DNA from: Pseudaeromonas sharmana
GTDB taxonomy: Bacteria; Pseudomonadota; Gammaproteobacteria; Enterobacterales; Aeromonadaceae
Assembly: GCF_042649925.1 (NCBI RefSeq)
Contig: NZ_JBHSAF010000003.1
Coordinates: 148,675 to 212,674, forward strand
Direction: 5' to 3'
DNA: 64,000 bases
Numbering within the stretch: the stretch's first letter is position 1; the number at the start of each line of letters is the position of its first letter. The position numbers and the translations under genes are program-made. Of this stretch, positions 50,726 through 59,524 are shown one piece after another. Below the pieces are notes generated by a model. The model worked only from the letters and a program-made list of their open reading frames with translations. It had not been told where the DNA came from and did no database searches.

Positions 50726-52933
50726 TTAGAACAGCTCCTGTGGGTCGACATCCAGTGACCAACGCACCAGCTTGGCGGAGCTGAGTCCCTCCAGAGGCGG
50801 CAGCCACTGTTCCAGACAGCGGGCCAGCCCCGCTCTTTGACCTGCTTGCAGCAGCAGTTGCATCCGATACTTGCCGGCCCGGCGTTCCATCAGGGCGGAC
50901 ACCGGCCCTATGCACAAGACACCCGGGTGCAATGGCCGCAACTGTTGCATCAGGCCGGCTGCCTCGAGCATGAAATGTTCTACTCGTTCACGCTGTACTG
51001 CTTCGGCCCGCAATAACGCCTGAAAACTGAAGGGGGGCAATCCCAGGGCTCGCCGTTCGTCGAGGCAGGTCCGGGCGAAATGGCCATAACCGTTGTGCAC
51101 CAGATCTTGCAACAGCAGATGTTCCGGATGATGGGTCTGCAGCACCACCAATCCCGGTTTACTGGCCCGTCCGGCACGCCCTGCGACCTGAGTGTAGAGC
51201 TGGGCCAACCGTTCGGTGGCGCGAAAATCCTGTGAAAACAGGGCACCGTCAACATCCAGCAGGCCGACCAGCGTCACGTTGGGGAAGTGGTGCCCTTTGG
51301 CCAACATCTGGGTACCGATCAGGATCTGGTAGTGTCCATCCCGGATCCCCTGCAGATGACTCTCCAGCTCACCTTTACGCCGGGTGCTGTCTCGGTCGAT
51401 ACGCACAGTGCGCCATTGAGGAAACAGCTCGGCCAGCGCGCTCTCCAGTTGCTCGGTGCCGATGCCGGTACCCACCAGCTCATGACTGCCACAGTGAGGA
51501 CACTGGTGCGGGATGGCGCGTTGGCTGTCACAGTGATGGCAATGCAGACGGCGGCTGCCTTGATGCCAGGTATAGTAGGCGTCACAGCGCTCGCAGCCGG
51601 CAATCCAGCCACAGTGATGACAGAGCAACGCCTGTGCATATCCGCGCCGGTTGAGAAACAGCATCACCTGATTTCCCGCCTGCAGATGCTGTCGCATCAC
51701 TTGCTGCAACTGCGGTGAGACGCCAGCGACCAGAGGCACATGCTTGATATCCAGTACCTCCTGTCGTGCCGGTTGTGCGCCGCCAGCCCGACGGGTGAGT
51801 GTCAGCCGCTGGTATTTACCTGTGCCGACGTTGTGCAGCGACTCCAGCGACGGGGTGGCCGAGCCCAAGACCACGGGGCAGGACTCGAGTCTGCCGCGCA
51901 AGATCGCAAGATCGCGGGCATGGTAACGGAACCCTTCCTGCTGCTTGAAGGAGGCATCATGTTCCTCGTCAATCAGGATCAGCCCTAGCTTGCGGAAAGG
52001 GGTGAACAGTGCGGAGCGAGTGCCGATCAGGATGGCGGTGTCACCGCTGCGACAGGCGAGCCAGGCATCGAGTCGTTCCCGATCGTTCATGGCCGAATGC
52101 AGTGTCAGGACAGGGGCGGCGAAGCGCCGCCGAAAGCGTTTCAGGGTCTGAGGTGTCAGGCCGATTTCTGGCACCAGCACCAGCACCTGCTCACCGCGCG
52201 CCAAAACCGGAGCGATCAATTGCAGATAGACTTCGGTTTTCCCGGAGCCGGTGATGCCTTCCAGCAAGAAGGCGGCAAACTCGCTCTGGGCCTGGTTGAT
52301 CGCCGCTACCGCCAAGGCCTGTTCGGTATTGAGCTGGTGGCGGTCATCGGCGTGCTCGAGCAGGGTATCGCGCCAGTCTTCCTGCATGGCGAGCAGATCC
52401 ACCTTTTCGGCGAGCCCCTTCTCTGCCAGCCGTTGCATCACACTGCTATCGATGCCTTGTTCGCGCAGCTCGGCCGCACTCAGGGGGCCATCTTGCAATA
52501 GTTGCATCGCCTGTTGCTGGCGTGGGGCCCGGGGGATGGCGGGTGGCATGCTGCCATCACACAGACGCCAGCTTTCCAGCGGACGCCGTAAGGCCGGCTC
52601 GCCCTGGCGCAGCAGGACAGGCAGCGCGTTGTCGATCACCTCGCCGAGCGGGTGCTGGTAATAACGGGCGCTCCAGTGCAGTAACTGCCACAATGGTTCG
52701 GGAAACAGCGGCGCCAGATCGAGGTGCGAGTCGATTACCCTGAGCCGATCTCTGCTGATATCACTCTGTTGCGGATGCTCTATGACGATCCCCAGCAGTG
52801 ACTGCCGGCCGAATTGCACGCGGACGCGGCTACCGATCGCGGGCCTGGGAGGCGGCGCAAGGTAGTCGAAGGCGCGGCGCAGCGGGAGAGGTAGCGCGAT
52901 GCGTAGTAGGTGCAACTCGGTTTCGGTGGTCAC
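50726..52933 (-). CDS. priA: Primosomal protein N' (replication restart helicase PriA)
   Basis: 735 residues (E. coli 732). 3'-5' DNA helicase that reloads the replisome at stalled forks. Walker A GITGSGKTEVYL, DEEH box (LILIDEEHDASF), two zinc-binding clusters (CHHCGWIAGCERC, CHHC, CPHC) and C-terminal helicase motifs (TQMLAKGHHFPNVTLV, RATERLAQLYTQVAGRAGR). GTG start at 52933. Divergent from rpmE across ~145 bp, as in E. coli; cytR is missing between ftsN and priA. Confidence 0.97.
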   Translation of the reverse strand: MTTETELHLLRIALPLPLRRAFDYLAPPPRPAIGSRVRVQFGRQSLLGIVIEHPQQSDISRDRLRVIDSHLDLAPLFPEPLWQLLHWSARYYQHPLGEVIDNALPVLLRQGEPALRRPLESWRLCDGSMPPAIPRAPRQQQAMQLLQDGPLSAAELREQGIDSSVMQRLAEKGLAEKVDLLAMQEDWRDTLLEHADDRHQLNTEQALAVAAINQAQSEFAAFLLEGITGSGKTEVYLQLIAPVLARGEQVLVLVPEIGLTPQTLKRFRRRFAAPVLTLHSAMNDRERLDAWLACRSGDTAILIGTRSALFTPFRKLGLILIDEEHDASFKQQEGFRYHARDLAILRGRLESCPVVLGSATPSLESLHNVGTGKYQRLTLTRRAGGAQPARQEVLDIKHVPLVAGVSPQLQQVMRQHLQAGNQVMLFLNRRGYAQALLCHHCGWIAGCERCDAYYTWHQGSRRLHCHHCDSQRAIPHQCPHCGSHELVGTGIGTEQLESALAELFPQWRTVRIDRDSTRRKGELESHLQGIRDGHYQILIGTQMLAKGHHFPNVTLVGLLDVDGALFSQDFRATERLAQLYTQVAGRAGRASKPGLVVLQTHHPEHLLLQDLVHNGYGHFARTCLDERRALGLPPFSFQALLRAEAVQRERVEHFMLEAAGLMQQLRPLHPGVLCIGPVSALMERRAGKYRMQLLLQAGQRAGLARCLEQWLPPLEGLSSAKLVRWSLDVDPQELF

Positions 52934-52961
52934 GGCTTGTCTGTTTTTTCTGCGATCGGGC

Positions 52962-53078
52962 TTGCGACTGAGGGGATCGATCCTATATTATTCGCACCCT
53001 TAAAAACATCCGTTTCAACTCGTGTGGTGTTCGGCGTGAGGCTGGATGGCGACACGGCCTACTATGCAGAGGTTCTCC
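52962..53078 (+). promoter_or_regulatory. rpmE promoter and leader
   Basis: TTGCGA (52962-52967), 16-nt spacer, TATATT (52984-52989) is a plausible promoter, giving a leader of ~80 nt. Gammaproteobacterial rpmE leaders often hold an autoregulatory L31-binding structure; complementary GC segments (gtgaggctg, ggatggcgacacggcc) are present, but I could not establish the fold by eye. Confidence 0.45.
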
Positions 53079-53291
53079 ATGAAAGAAGGTATCCACCCAG
53101 AGTACAAGCTGATCAACATCAAGTGCTCTTGCGGTAACGAATTCCAAACCCGTTCTACCGGTTCTGATCTGAGCCTGGACGTTTGCTCCTCTTGCCACCC
53201 GTTCTTCACCGGCAAGCAGAAGATCGTTGACACCGGCGGTCGTGTTGATCGTTTCAACAAGCGTTTCGGCGCGCTGGGCACCAAGAAGTAA
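53079..53291 (+). CDS. rpmE: 50S ribosomal protein L31 (zinc form)
   Basis: 70 residues, standard length, starting MKEGIHPEYKLINIKCSCGN. The zinc ligands (Cys16, Cys18, and the CSSC pair) mark the C+ form, which is replaced by YkgM-type L31 under zinc limitation in many bacteria. ATG at 53079 with agagg upstream. Terminator follows directly. Confidence 0.98.
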   Translation: MKEGIHPEYKLINIKCSCGNEFQTRSTGSDLSLDVCSSCHPFFTGKQKIVDTGGRVDRFNKRFGALGTKK

Positions 53292-53304
53292 TCGCCCTGA
53301 CGAT

Positions 53305-53335
53305 CGAAAAAAGCGCCCCACGGGGCGCTTTTTTT
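53305..53335. terminator. Bidirectional terminator between rpmE and tapT
   Basis: Stem aaaaaagcgcccc / ggggcgctttttt (53307-53319 with 53322-53334) with a 2-nt loop; A and T runs serve both convergent genes. Confidence 0.95.
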
Positions 53336-53346
53336 ATGTCTGCATA

Positions 53347-53967
53347 TCAGTCGGATGGTAGATAACGTGATCGGATCGTTGCGGGGAGATGTTGCAGTTC
53401 GGCGGCGATCCAGTTGTCAAAACAGGTCAGCATTGAGTTGGCAGCCTCGTGATCCCAGTGCGCCAGTAGCGTGGCTGCGGCTTCAAATGTGGATAGGCTA
53501 TCGGCACGAGGTGCCTTGCGAATAAGGTAGCCGGACGCCCGCATCGGCGTCAGCTTGACCCGGGGCAAGGTGAGCAAGAGCGGATGGCTGTGCAGCAGGC
53601 GCAAGCTTTGACGCCAAGTGCCGTCCAGGAGAATAAAACAATATTCGCGACCGGCAGGGGCAGGGGCCAGCGCAGCCGGCGTCTGCGCCGATTCCCCGGG
53701 ATAAACCAGGATGCAGTAGCGGCCTGGGTCGCGCAGCAACTCATCAAGCTGGTTATGTTGGCTAAAATCCTGCGTGGTCCAGCACAGCACTTGTGGCAGG
53801 CAATGTCTCAGTAAGGGGACCGTGTTCTTGGCGGTGCCCGCTTCACGGTGATCCTGCAATACAACCAGTGGCCACGGCAGTGAATGCCGGTGAACATGGC
53901 GACAAAAACAACGGTTTTGCAGTTGCTGGCACTGTGGACAGCGCGGCCGGTGTATCGTTTGTGTCAT
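53347..53967 (-). CDS. tapT: tRNA-uridine aminocarboxypropyltransferase (DTW domain)
   Basis: 206 residues. Transfers the aminocarboxypropyl group of S-adenosylmethionine to U47 of tRNAs (acp3U). N-terminal Cys cluster RPRCPQCQQLQNRCFC, the DxTW motif ILLDGTWRQS near residues 120-129, and YLIRKAPRADSLSTFEA are all family marks. ATG at 53967 is preferred to a TTG six codons upstream. Confidence 0.93.
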   Translation of the reverse strand: MTQTIHRPRCPQCQQLQNRCFCRHVHRHSLPWPLVVLQDHREAGTAKNTVPLLRHCLPQVLCWTTQDFSQHNQLDELLRDPGRYCILVYPGESAQTPAALAPAPAGREYCFILLDGTWRQSLRLLHSHPLLLTLPRVKLTPMRASGYLIRKAPRADSLSTFEAAATLLAHWDHEAANSMLTCFDNWIAAELQHLPATIRSRYLPSD

Positions 53968-54097
53968 CTGTAGTGCTACCGGCAATAGTATTTATCTGAA
54001 TTGGACTCGAACAGCCCTTGTCTGGTGAGGCAACGGGGCTATGATCGTGGAATCATACCTGATGCAACCTCATAGCCTGCATCATCAAGGAGTTTCT

Positions 54098-55336
54098 ATG
54101 TCTGAACTGCGTCAGCAAGCGCTGGATTATCACGCTTTCCCGGTGCCAGGTAAAATAGCGATACAACTAACCAAGCCGGCTGAGACGGCCCATGACCTGA
54201 CGTTGGCCTACAGTCCCGGTGTCGCCGAACCGGTACTCGAGATTGCAGCGAACCCAGACGAGGCCTATCGCTATACCGCCAAAGCCAATCTGGTTGCGGT
54301 GATCACTAATGGCACCGCTATTCTCGGACTTGGCAACTTGGGCCCTTTGGCAGCCAAACCGGTGATGGAGGGCAAAGCACTGCTATTCAAGCGCTTTGCC
54401 GGCATTGATGCCATCGATATCGAGGTGTCTCATCGTGATAACGACGATTTCATCCGCACTGTCGCCAACATTGCCGACAGTTTTGGCGGCATCAACCTGG
54501 AAGATATTAAGGCTCCGGAGTGCTTTGTCATCGAACGGGCATTGATTGAGTGTTGCGATGTGCCGGTATTCCACGATGATCAGCACGGCACCGCTATCGT
54601 GACTGCGGCCGGTTTGCTCAATGCGCTCGAGATTCAGGGCAAGTCATTACCCGATGCGCGTATTGTCTGTCTTGGCGCCGGTGCAGCAGGGATCGCCTGT
54701 ATGGATTTATTGATCGCCTGTGGTGCCCGTCGCGAGCATATTTTCATGATTGATCGTCATGGTGTTATCCGTTCCGAGCGTACGGATCTGAATGGTGAGA
54801 AACCACGTTTCATCAATGATAGCGGCCCGCGGACCCTGCATGAGGCCATGCAACAGGCCGACGTGTTTGTCGGCGTATCGGGCCCGGACTTGGTTTCCGA
54901 TGCCGATGTGGCGGCGATGGCGCCACGCCCGGTGATCTTTGCCTGTTCCAATCCTGATCCGGAGATTTCTCCAGAACGGGTACGCGATGTGCGTAGCGAT
55001 GCCATCATGGGGACGGGACGATCTGATTATCCTAATCAAATCAATAACGTACTCTGTTTCCCGTTCTTATTTCGCGGCGCCTTGGATGTTCGTGCCCGCC
55101 GTATCAATACCGAGATGAAAAAAGCGGCCGTCGATGCGCTGCGCCTACTGGCACATCAACCGGTGCCGATTGAGGTGCAGGCAGCGGCAGGCGTTACGGA
55201 TCTGACATTTGGGCCGGACTATGTGATTCCCAAACCGATGGATCCCCGGTTATTACCTGTTGTGGCACGCGCAGTGGCTCAAGCCGCCGTCAGTTCGGGG
55301 GTGGCTCGTCTAAGCCTTCCTGATCGATATCGTTAA
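54098..55336 (+). CDS. Malic enzyme, short MaeB type
   Basis: 412 residues. Oxidative decarboxylation of malate to pyruvate with NAD(P). N-terminal catalytic part (LAYSPGVAEPVLEIA, KANLVAVITNGTAILGLGN, GIDAIDIEV, FHDDQHGTAIVTAAGLLNAL) and a Rossmann domain (IVCLGAGAAGIACMDLL). It ends after ~410 residues, without the phosphotransacetylase-like domain that makes E. coli MaeB 759 long. Strong aaggag site before ATG 54098. Cofactor preference cannot be settled by eye. Confidence 0.93.
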   Translation: MSELRQQALDYHAFPVPGKIAIQLTKPAETAHDLTLAYSPGVAEPVLEIAANPDEAYRYTAKANLVAVITNGTAILGLGNLGPLAAKPVMEGKALLFKRFAGIDAIDIEVSHRDNDDFIRTVANIADSFGGINLEDIKAPECFVIERALIECCDVPVFHDDQHGTAIVTAAGLLNALEIQGKSLPDARIVCLGAGAAGIACMDLLIACGARREHIFMIDRHGVIRSERTDLNGEKPRFINDSGPRTLHEAMQQADVFVGVSGPDLVSDADVAAMAPRPVIFACSNPDPEISPERVRDVRSDAIMGTGRSDYPNQINNVLCFPFLFRGALDVRARRINTEMKKAAVDALRLLAHQPVPIEVQAAAGVTDLTFGPDYVIPKPMDPRLLPVVARAVAQAAVSSGVARLSLPDRYR

Positions 55337-55350
55337 GCCGTCACAGTCAG

Positions 55351-55378
55351 CAAAACGGCGCCTGATGGCGCCGTTTTG
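55351..55378. terminator. Bidirectional terminator between the malic enzyme gene and bfr
   Basis: Perfect 12-bp stem caaaacggcgcc / ggcgccgttttg (55351-55362 with 55367-55378) and loop tgat. Confidence 0.92.
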
Positions 55379-55384
55379 CTTTGA

Positions 55385-55852
55385 TTACATCTGCGACTGC
55401 AAGTAGTTGGGCAAACCAATCAGATCGATGAGGCGTAGTTGTTTCTCGAGCCAATAGGCGTGATCGTCTTCGGTATCGTCCAGTAGCTGCTCCAGAATCT
55501 CGCGCGTTTGGTAATCCTGCTGTTGTTCACACAGCGCTATGGTGGTTCGCAGCGCCGTGACGACGTCGTATTCGAGCTGCAGGTCATTCTTCAGCATTTC
55601 GGGCACATCCTTGCCGACGTGAATCGGATCGCGCGTCGTCAGATCAGGTGTGCCTTCAAGGAACAGGATGCGTTCAATCAGCGCCTTGGCATGGCTTTTC
55701 TCGTCATCGAACTCATGTGCAATGCGTTCGTATAACTTGTTGAGCCCCCAGTCCTGATACATCTCGGAGTGGATAAAGTACTGATCCATGGCAGAGAGCT
55801 CGCCGGCCAGCAGACGGTTGAGGGCAGTAATGACTTCCGGTTGACCTTTCAT
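55385..55852 (-). CDS. bfr: Bacterioferritin, ferroxidase (alpha) subunit lacking the haem ligand
   Basis: 155 residues. Ferroxidase ligands are present: Glu18 (LAGELSA), Glu51 and His54 (DDEKSHAK), Glu94 (LQLEYDV), and Glu128/His131 (TEDDHAYW). The haem-binding Met52 of classical bacterioferritin is Lys52 here. So this subunit oxidises and stores iron but should not coordinate haem. Encoded 10 nt after the second subunit, in one operon. Confidence 0.93.
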   Translation of the reverse strand: MKGQPEVITALNRLLAGELSAMDQYFIHSEMYQDWGLNKLYERIAHEFDDEKSHAKALIERILFLEGTPDLTTRDPIHVGKDVPEMLKNDLQLEYDVVTALRTTIALCEQQQDYQTREILEQLLDDTEDDHAYWLEKQLRLIDLIGLPNYLQSQM

Positions 55853-55862
55853 CGGGATCTCC

Positions 55863-56330
55863 TTACTCGAGCATACTTTGCAGATAGTTAGCGAGGCCGG
55901 TGCTGGCGATCAACTGTTGCTGGGTTTCAAGCCAGTCCACATACTCCTCCTCTTCTTCCAGAATGTCCTCCAGCAGGTCTCGGCTGACATAGTCCGCGGC
56001 CTGTTCACACTGGGCGATGGCCTGTTTCAATAACGGTATCTGCTCCAGTTCGAAAGTCATGTCACAAGCCAGACGCTCTTCCGGGGTTTCACCGATCTTG
56101 AGGTGACCGAGTTGCTGAAGGTTAGGCAGCCCTTCCAGGAACAGAATCCGCTCAATCAGGGCATCGGCCTGTTTCATGTCCTTGATGGATTTCTTGTAGG
56201 CGCAATCATTGAGTTTCTTCAATCCCTGGTGGCGCCATAGCCTGGCATGCAGGAAGTACTGGTTGATACTGGTCAGCTCGCTGGTCAGTACACGATTAAG
56301 AAACTGTATGACTTGTTTGTCTCCTTGCAT
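55863..56330 (-). CDS. bfr: Bacterioferritin, haem-binding (beta) subunit with a degraded ferroxidase site
   Basis: 155 residues. Met52 (KDMKQAD), the haem ligand, is kept, but ferroxidase residues are changed: Glu51 to Asp, His54 to Gln, and the last His to Tyr130 (EEEEYVDW); Glu18 and Glu94 remain. Likely co-assembles with the alpha subunit into a mixed 24-mer, bringing haem for electron transfer from Bfd. First gene of the bfr pair, divergent from bfd by ~190 bp. Confidence 0.93.
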   Translation of the reverse strand: MQGDKQVIQFLNRVLTSELTSINQYFLHARLWRHQGLKKLNDCAYKKSIKDMKQADALIERILFLEGLPNLQQLGHLKIGETPEERLACDMTFELEQIPLLKQAIAQCEQAADYVSRDLLEDILEEEEEYVDWLETQQQLIASTGLANYLQSMLE

Positions 56331-56478
56331 CTTGCCTCCTCACATACCCACAAAAGCAGTAACAGAAATTCAACATTTCAACTTAAGCACTGCACACCGT
56401 TTAAATAAAGTGAAAAGAGGTGATTGAGGTGGAAATTTGCTGGGAAAATGAGCGCACAGACTTGCCTTTGCAGGCACT

Positions 56479-56508
56479 GATAATTATTATCATATGATAA
56501 TCGTTATC
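56479..56508 (+). promoter_or_regulatory. Overlapping Fur boxes upstream of bfd
   Basis: Runs gataattattatcat and atgataatcgttatc give two overlapping sites; 56479-56497 matches 13 and 56490-56508 matches 14 of the 19 consensus positions. They end 12 nt before the bfd ATG, so iron-loaded Fur should repress bfd. Confidence 0.85.
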
Positions 56509-56519
56509 AGGAATGCGCC

Positions 56520-56753
56520 ATGTATATCTGTTTGTGCCAGGGCGTAACGGATCGCGACATCACTGACTTGTTGCAACAGGGTGGGGTTGGCATGCGACAG
56601 TTGCGTCAACAATTGAAGGTGGGATCCCAGTGCGGGCGTTGTACCTGTACAGTGCGACAGATGGTGAATAGCTTCTATCAGATCGCAGAACCCGGGGAGT
56701 CTAGTGTGATTCCGCTGTCCTCGGCGCAGCCACCGCGACAACGTGTTGCCTGA
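56520..56753 (+). CDS. bfd: Bacterioferritin-associated ferredoxin
   Basis: 77 residues. [2Fe-2S] protein that reduces haem in bacterioferritin to mobilise iron. Cluster ligands Cys4, Cys6 (MYICLCQGVTD), Cys38 and Cys41 (SQCGRC). Fur box immediately upstream; divergent from the bfr pair. A ~15-residue tail follows the fold. Confidence 0.95.
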   Translation: MYICLCQGVTDRDITDLLQQGGVGMRQLRQQLKVGSQCGRCTCTVRQMVNSFYQIAEPGESSVIPLSSAQPPRQRVA

Positions 56754-56779
56754 ACGGCGGGAAAAATCAGAAGCGTGCA

Positions 56780-56812
56780 TAGAGAACGGGCGGAATTACC
56801 GCCCGTTCTCTA
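56780..56812. terminator. Long hairpin terminator between bfd and trmA
   Basis: Stem tagagaacgggcgg / ccgcccgttctcta of 14 bp with loop aatta. T content after the stem is low, but the position between convergent genes and its strength fit bidirectional termination. Confidence 0.7.
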
Positions 56813-56818
56813 TTGGGT

Positions 56819-57928
56819 TCACCCGTTAGCGCGACGGCGAAGCCAGACGCCACTTTCGACGTGGTGAGTAAACGGAAATTGATCAAATAGTGCGCAGCGA
56901 ATAATGTCATGGGTAACAGTTAACGCGCGCAGGTTCTCCTGCAAGGTTTCCGGATTGCAGGAAATATAGAGTATCTGCCGATATTCCTGCACCATCGCCA
57001 GCGTCGCAGGATCCAATCCTGCGCGTGGTGGATCGACAAGAATGGTGTCACAGTCATAACTGGCCAGATCGATGCCCTCCAGACGCTGAAAACGGCGTTC
57101 CTGTCGAATGGCCTGAGTGAACTCTTCTGCAGACATGCGCAGAATCTGTACGTTTTCGATCTGATTTTCACGAATATTGAACTGGGCAGCATCTACCGAA
57201 GATTTGGCGATTTCCGTAGCCAGCACACGGCGGAAATTGGGTGCCAAGGCCAGCGAGAAATTACCGTTACCACAATAGAGCTCCAGTAGATCGCCTTTTG
57301 CCTCTTGCGTTACATCCAGCGCCCAGCTCAGCATCTGCTCATTCATCATGGCATTAGGCTGGGTAAAGCTGTTTTCTACCTGCAGGTAACTGAGCTGGCG
57401 AGTGCCTACCTGCAGGCGTTCGATAACATGATCTCGCTCCAATATCCGCTTCTGTTTATGTGCGCGGCCAACAATATCGACACATACCCCCTCTGCCCTG
57501 AGTTGCGCGCGTAACGTCTGAGCGGCCTGCTGCCAGTGATTATCCAGTTTCTTGTGATACAACAGCGAGATCAGGGCCTCGCCGCTGAGCGTGGTCAGAA
57601 AATCGACCTGAAACAGTTTGTGTTTGAGCTCGCTGACGCCGCGAACGCCGTCAAGCAGACGGGGCATCAGACGGTTGATCAGGGTGCTGGCAGCAGGAAA
57701 CTGGTCAACGCGATAACGTTGCCGGGTCGCAGGATCGAACATGACATAGTAGAGGTCGTCACCGTCATGCCAGACACGAAACTCGGCGCGCATACGATAA
57801 TGGTTGGGGGCCGAGGCAAAAACCTCCAGCGACGGCGCCGCAAAATCGGCGAAAAAGGTCTGCATCCGCTGCTGTTTATCTAGCAGTTGCTGCTGATATT
57901 CCTCAGGTTGACGTAACGGCGTGTACAT
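56819..57928 (-). CDS. trmA: tRNA (uracil-5-)-methyltransferase
   Basis: 369 residues (E. coli 366). Makes m5U54 in the T loop of tRNAs with S-adenosylmethionine. Motifs: RAEFRVWHDG, LLELYCGNGNFSLALA (cofactor), ILVDPPRAGLD, and the nucleophilic Cys in LYISCNPETL. Adjacent to btuB-murI as in many gammaproteobacteria, here with two extra genes between. Confidence 0.97.
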   Translation of the reverse strand: MYTPLRQPEEYQQQLLDKQQRMQTFFADFAAPSLEVFASAPNHYRMRAEFRVWHDGDDLYYVMFDPATRQRYRVDQFPAASTLINRLMPRLLDGVRGVSELKHKLFQVDFLTTLSGEALISLLYHKKLDNHWQQAAQTLRAQLRAEGVCVDIVGRAHKQKRILERDHVIERLQVGTRQLSYLQVENSFTQPNAMMNEQMLSWALDVTQEAKGDLLELYCGNGNFSLALAPNFRRVLATEIAKSSVDAAQFNIRENQIENVQILRMSAEEFTQAIRQERRFQRLEGIDLASYDCDTILVDPPRAGLDPATLAMVQEYRQILYISCNPETLQENLRALTVTHDIIRCALFDQFPFTHHVESGVWLRRRANG

Positions 57929-58059
57929 GGTGTCTCTCGGCTTTCTCTCTGAAGGGCCGAGATTGTATGCGGCACTGCTGGATTGTCCAGAAAAAACTGG
58001 TCAAGTTTTATGCGTTCAGGCCGATAGTCTGATCAACCCGGGGTGTCGGAGCAAAGATC

Positions 58060-59454
58060 ATGAAAGTTGAAAAGAGTCCTGAATATACGCTGCTGCAAAG
58101 GCGACAGTTAGAAGCGGCAAGCCGCCAGAATACCGCGAGTGGTGCCAACAGCCAGAGCGAAGAGGTGGCTTTGACACAGCCTGTTCGTGTTGGGCAGACG
58201 GTATTGTATGTCTCATTGAGCAAGACGTTGTCGTTTGCTGAAACATCGTTTCGGAACTCAGATAAAACCAGTGCCTCGACCAGCGATGAGGACACCGTCG
58301 AGCCCAGTGAGGATAACCCGCTGGGATTTGACTACAAGAAAGTCGCAAAAAATGTCCTGGGGTTTGTGACCGGTTATATCCGCAAAGCGCAGGCAGAGGG
58401 GGCCGATGAGGATAAGCTGAATTCGCTACTGGAGCAGGCTCGCAAAGGTATCGACAGCGGCTTTGGCCAGGCGCGGGATGAGCTCAAGGGCATGGGGTTG
58501 TTCAGCGAAGATCTGGATAAAGGCATCACCAAAAGCTACGACCGTATTCAGGATGGCCTCCAGGAATTTGAAGACGAGTTGTTTGGCAAAGGTGATGAGA
58601 CGCTAGACGACGCGAATGCTGTGGCGCAAACGACTACGCCTGCGGATGGAAAAGCGCAGACCGGAGGAGTCAGCTCCTTGCTGGATGTGGCGCTGGGTAA
58701 TCGGAATCAAGCCAGTGTCGATCTGGTCACCAAGGACGGGGATAAGGTCACCATACGTTTTGATGACAAGGAGAGCTGGCGTTATCAACAGTCAACAGGA
58801 GTACAGCGCAAGGCGCTGGCGGCCTATGGTTCCACCGAACGTAGCACCGGCAGTGAGGCGGGCAATTTCAGCCAACGTCTTGGCGGTAGCCAGAACAGTA
58901 GTAGCTTCTATTATTCTCACACCTCCTCATTCAGCTTTGCGGTGGAAGGGGAACTGAATCAGGATGAGCTGGGCGCCATTGGTTCAATTGTCGAGCAGAT
59001 GGGATCGCTGGCCGATCGTTTCTTCAGCGGTGACATAGAGGGTGCGCTTGAACAGGCTAAGTCATTCAATCTGGACGATCGTCAGGTAACCTCACTTGCG
59101 CTTAATTTGCATCAACAGCAGACATTGACTGCCGGTGTGGGTGAGCAACATAAGACTGCTTCCAACACGGCAAGCGATAACGCCGATGCAGTGCAAAGCA
59201 GTAGCGAGAGTGAAACGGCAGATAGCGGCATGGCAGGGAGCGATTTGTCGACTTTGGTTGGGCCTTTCGCCGACTATCTGCAGCATCTGCAACAGATGAT
59301 TGAGCAAGCCAACACCCTGTTCGATCCCGAGGCGCAGTCCGCCTTGGGTGTCTGGATGCTGAATCAACGTGACGAGTCTGTTGAACAGGGGCAATCCTTC
59401 CTCGATTTCAATGACCAGCTTCAGGAGATGATGCGTCAGCTGACTACCGCCTGA
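58060..59454 (+). CDS. DUF5610-type protein of unknown function
   Basis: 464 residues, acidic and Ser/Gln-rich, with no signal peptide. Residues ~90-175 (YKKVAKNVLGFVTGYIRKAQ, GFGQARDELKGMGLFSED, ITKSYDRIQDGLQEFEDELF) look like the DUF5610 domain. A second conserved-looking block lies at ~285-350 (SFSFAVEGELNQDELGAIGS, SLADRFFSGDIEGALEQAKS). Low-complexity linkers separate the blocks. Monocistronic, with no pathway context. I know of no function. Confidence 0.75.
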   Translation: MKVEKSPEYTLLQRRQLEAASRQNTASGANSQSEEVALTQPVRVGQTVLYVSLSKTLSFAETSFRNSDKTSASTSDEDTVEPSEDNPLGFDYKKVAKNVLGFVTGYIRKAQAEGADEDKLNSLLEQARKGIDSGFGQARDELKGMGLFSEDLDKGITKSYDRIQDGLQEFEDELFGKGDETLDDANAVAQTTTPADGKAQTGGVSSLLDVALGNRNQASVDLVTKDGDKVTIRFDDKESWRYQQSTGVQRKALAAYGSTERSTGSEAGNFSQRLGGSQNSSSFYYSHTSSFSFAVEGELNQDELGAIGSIVEQMGSLADRFFSGDIEGALEQAKSFNLDDRQVTSLALNLHQQQTLTAGVGEQHKTASNTASDNADAVQSSSESETADSGMAGSDLSTLVGPFADYLQHLQQMIEQANTLFDPEAQSALGVWMLNQRDESVEQGQSFLDFNDQLQEMMRQLTTA

Positions 59455-59524
59455 GTGTCAATTGCCAGCCTGGTGACAGGCTGGCACACTGCCGGTTATC
59501 GATGTTAGCCGCTGGAAACATGAA

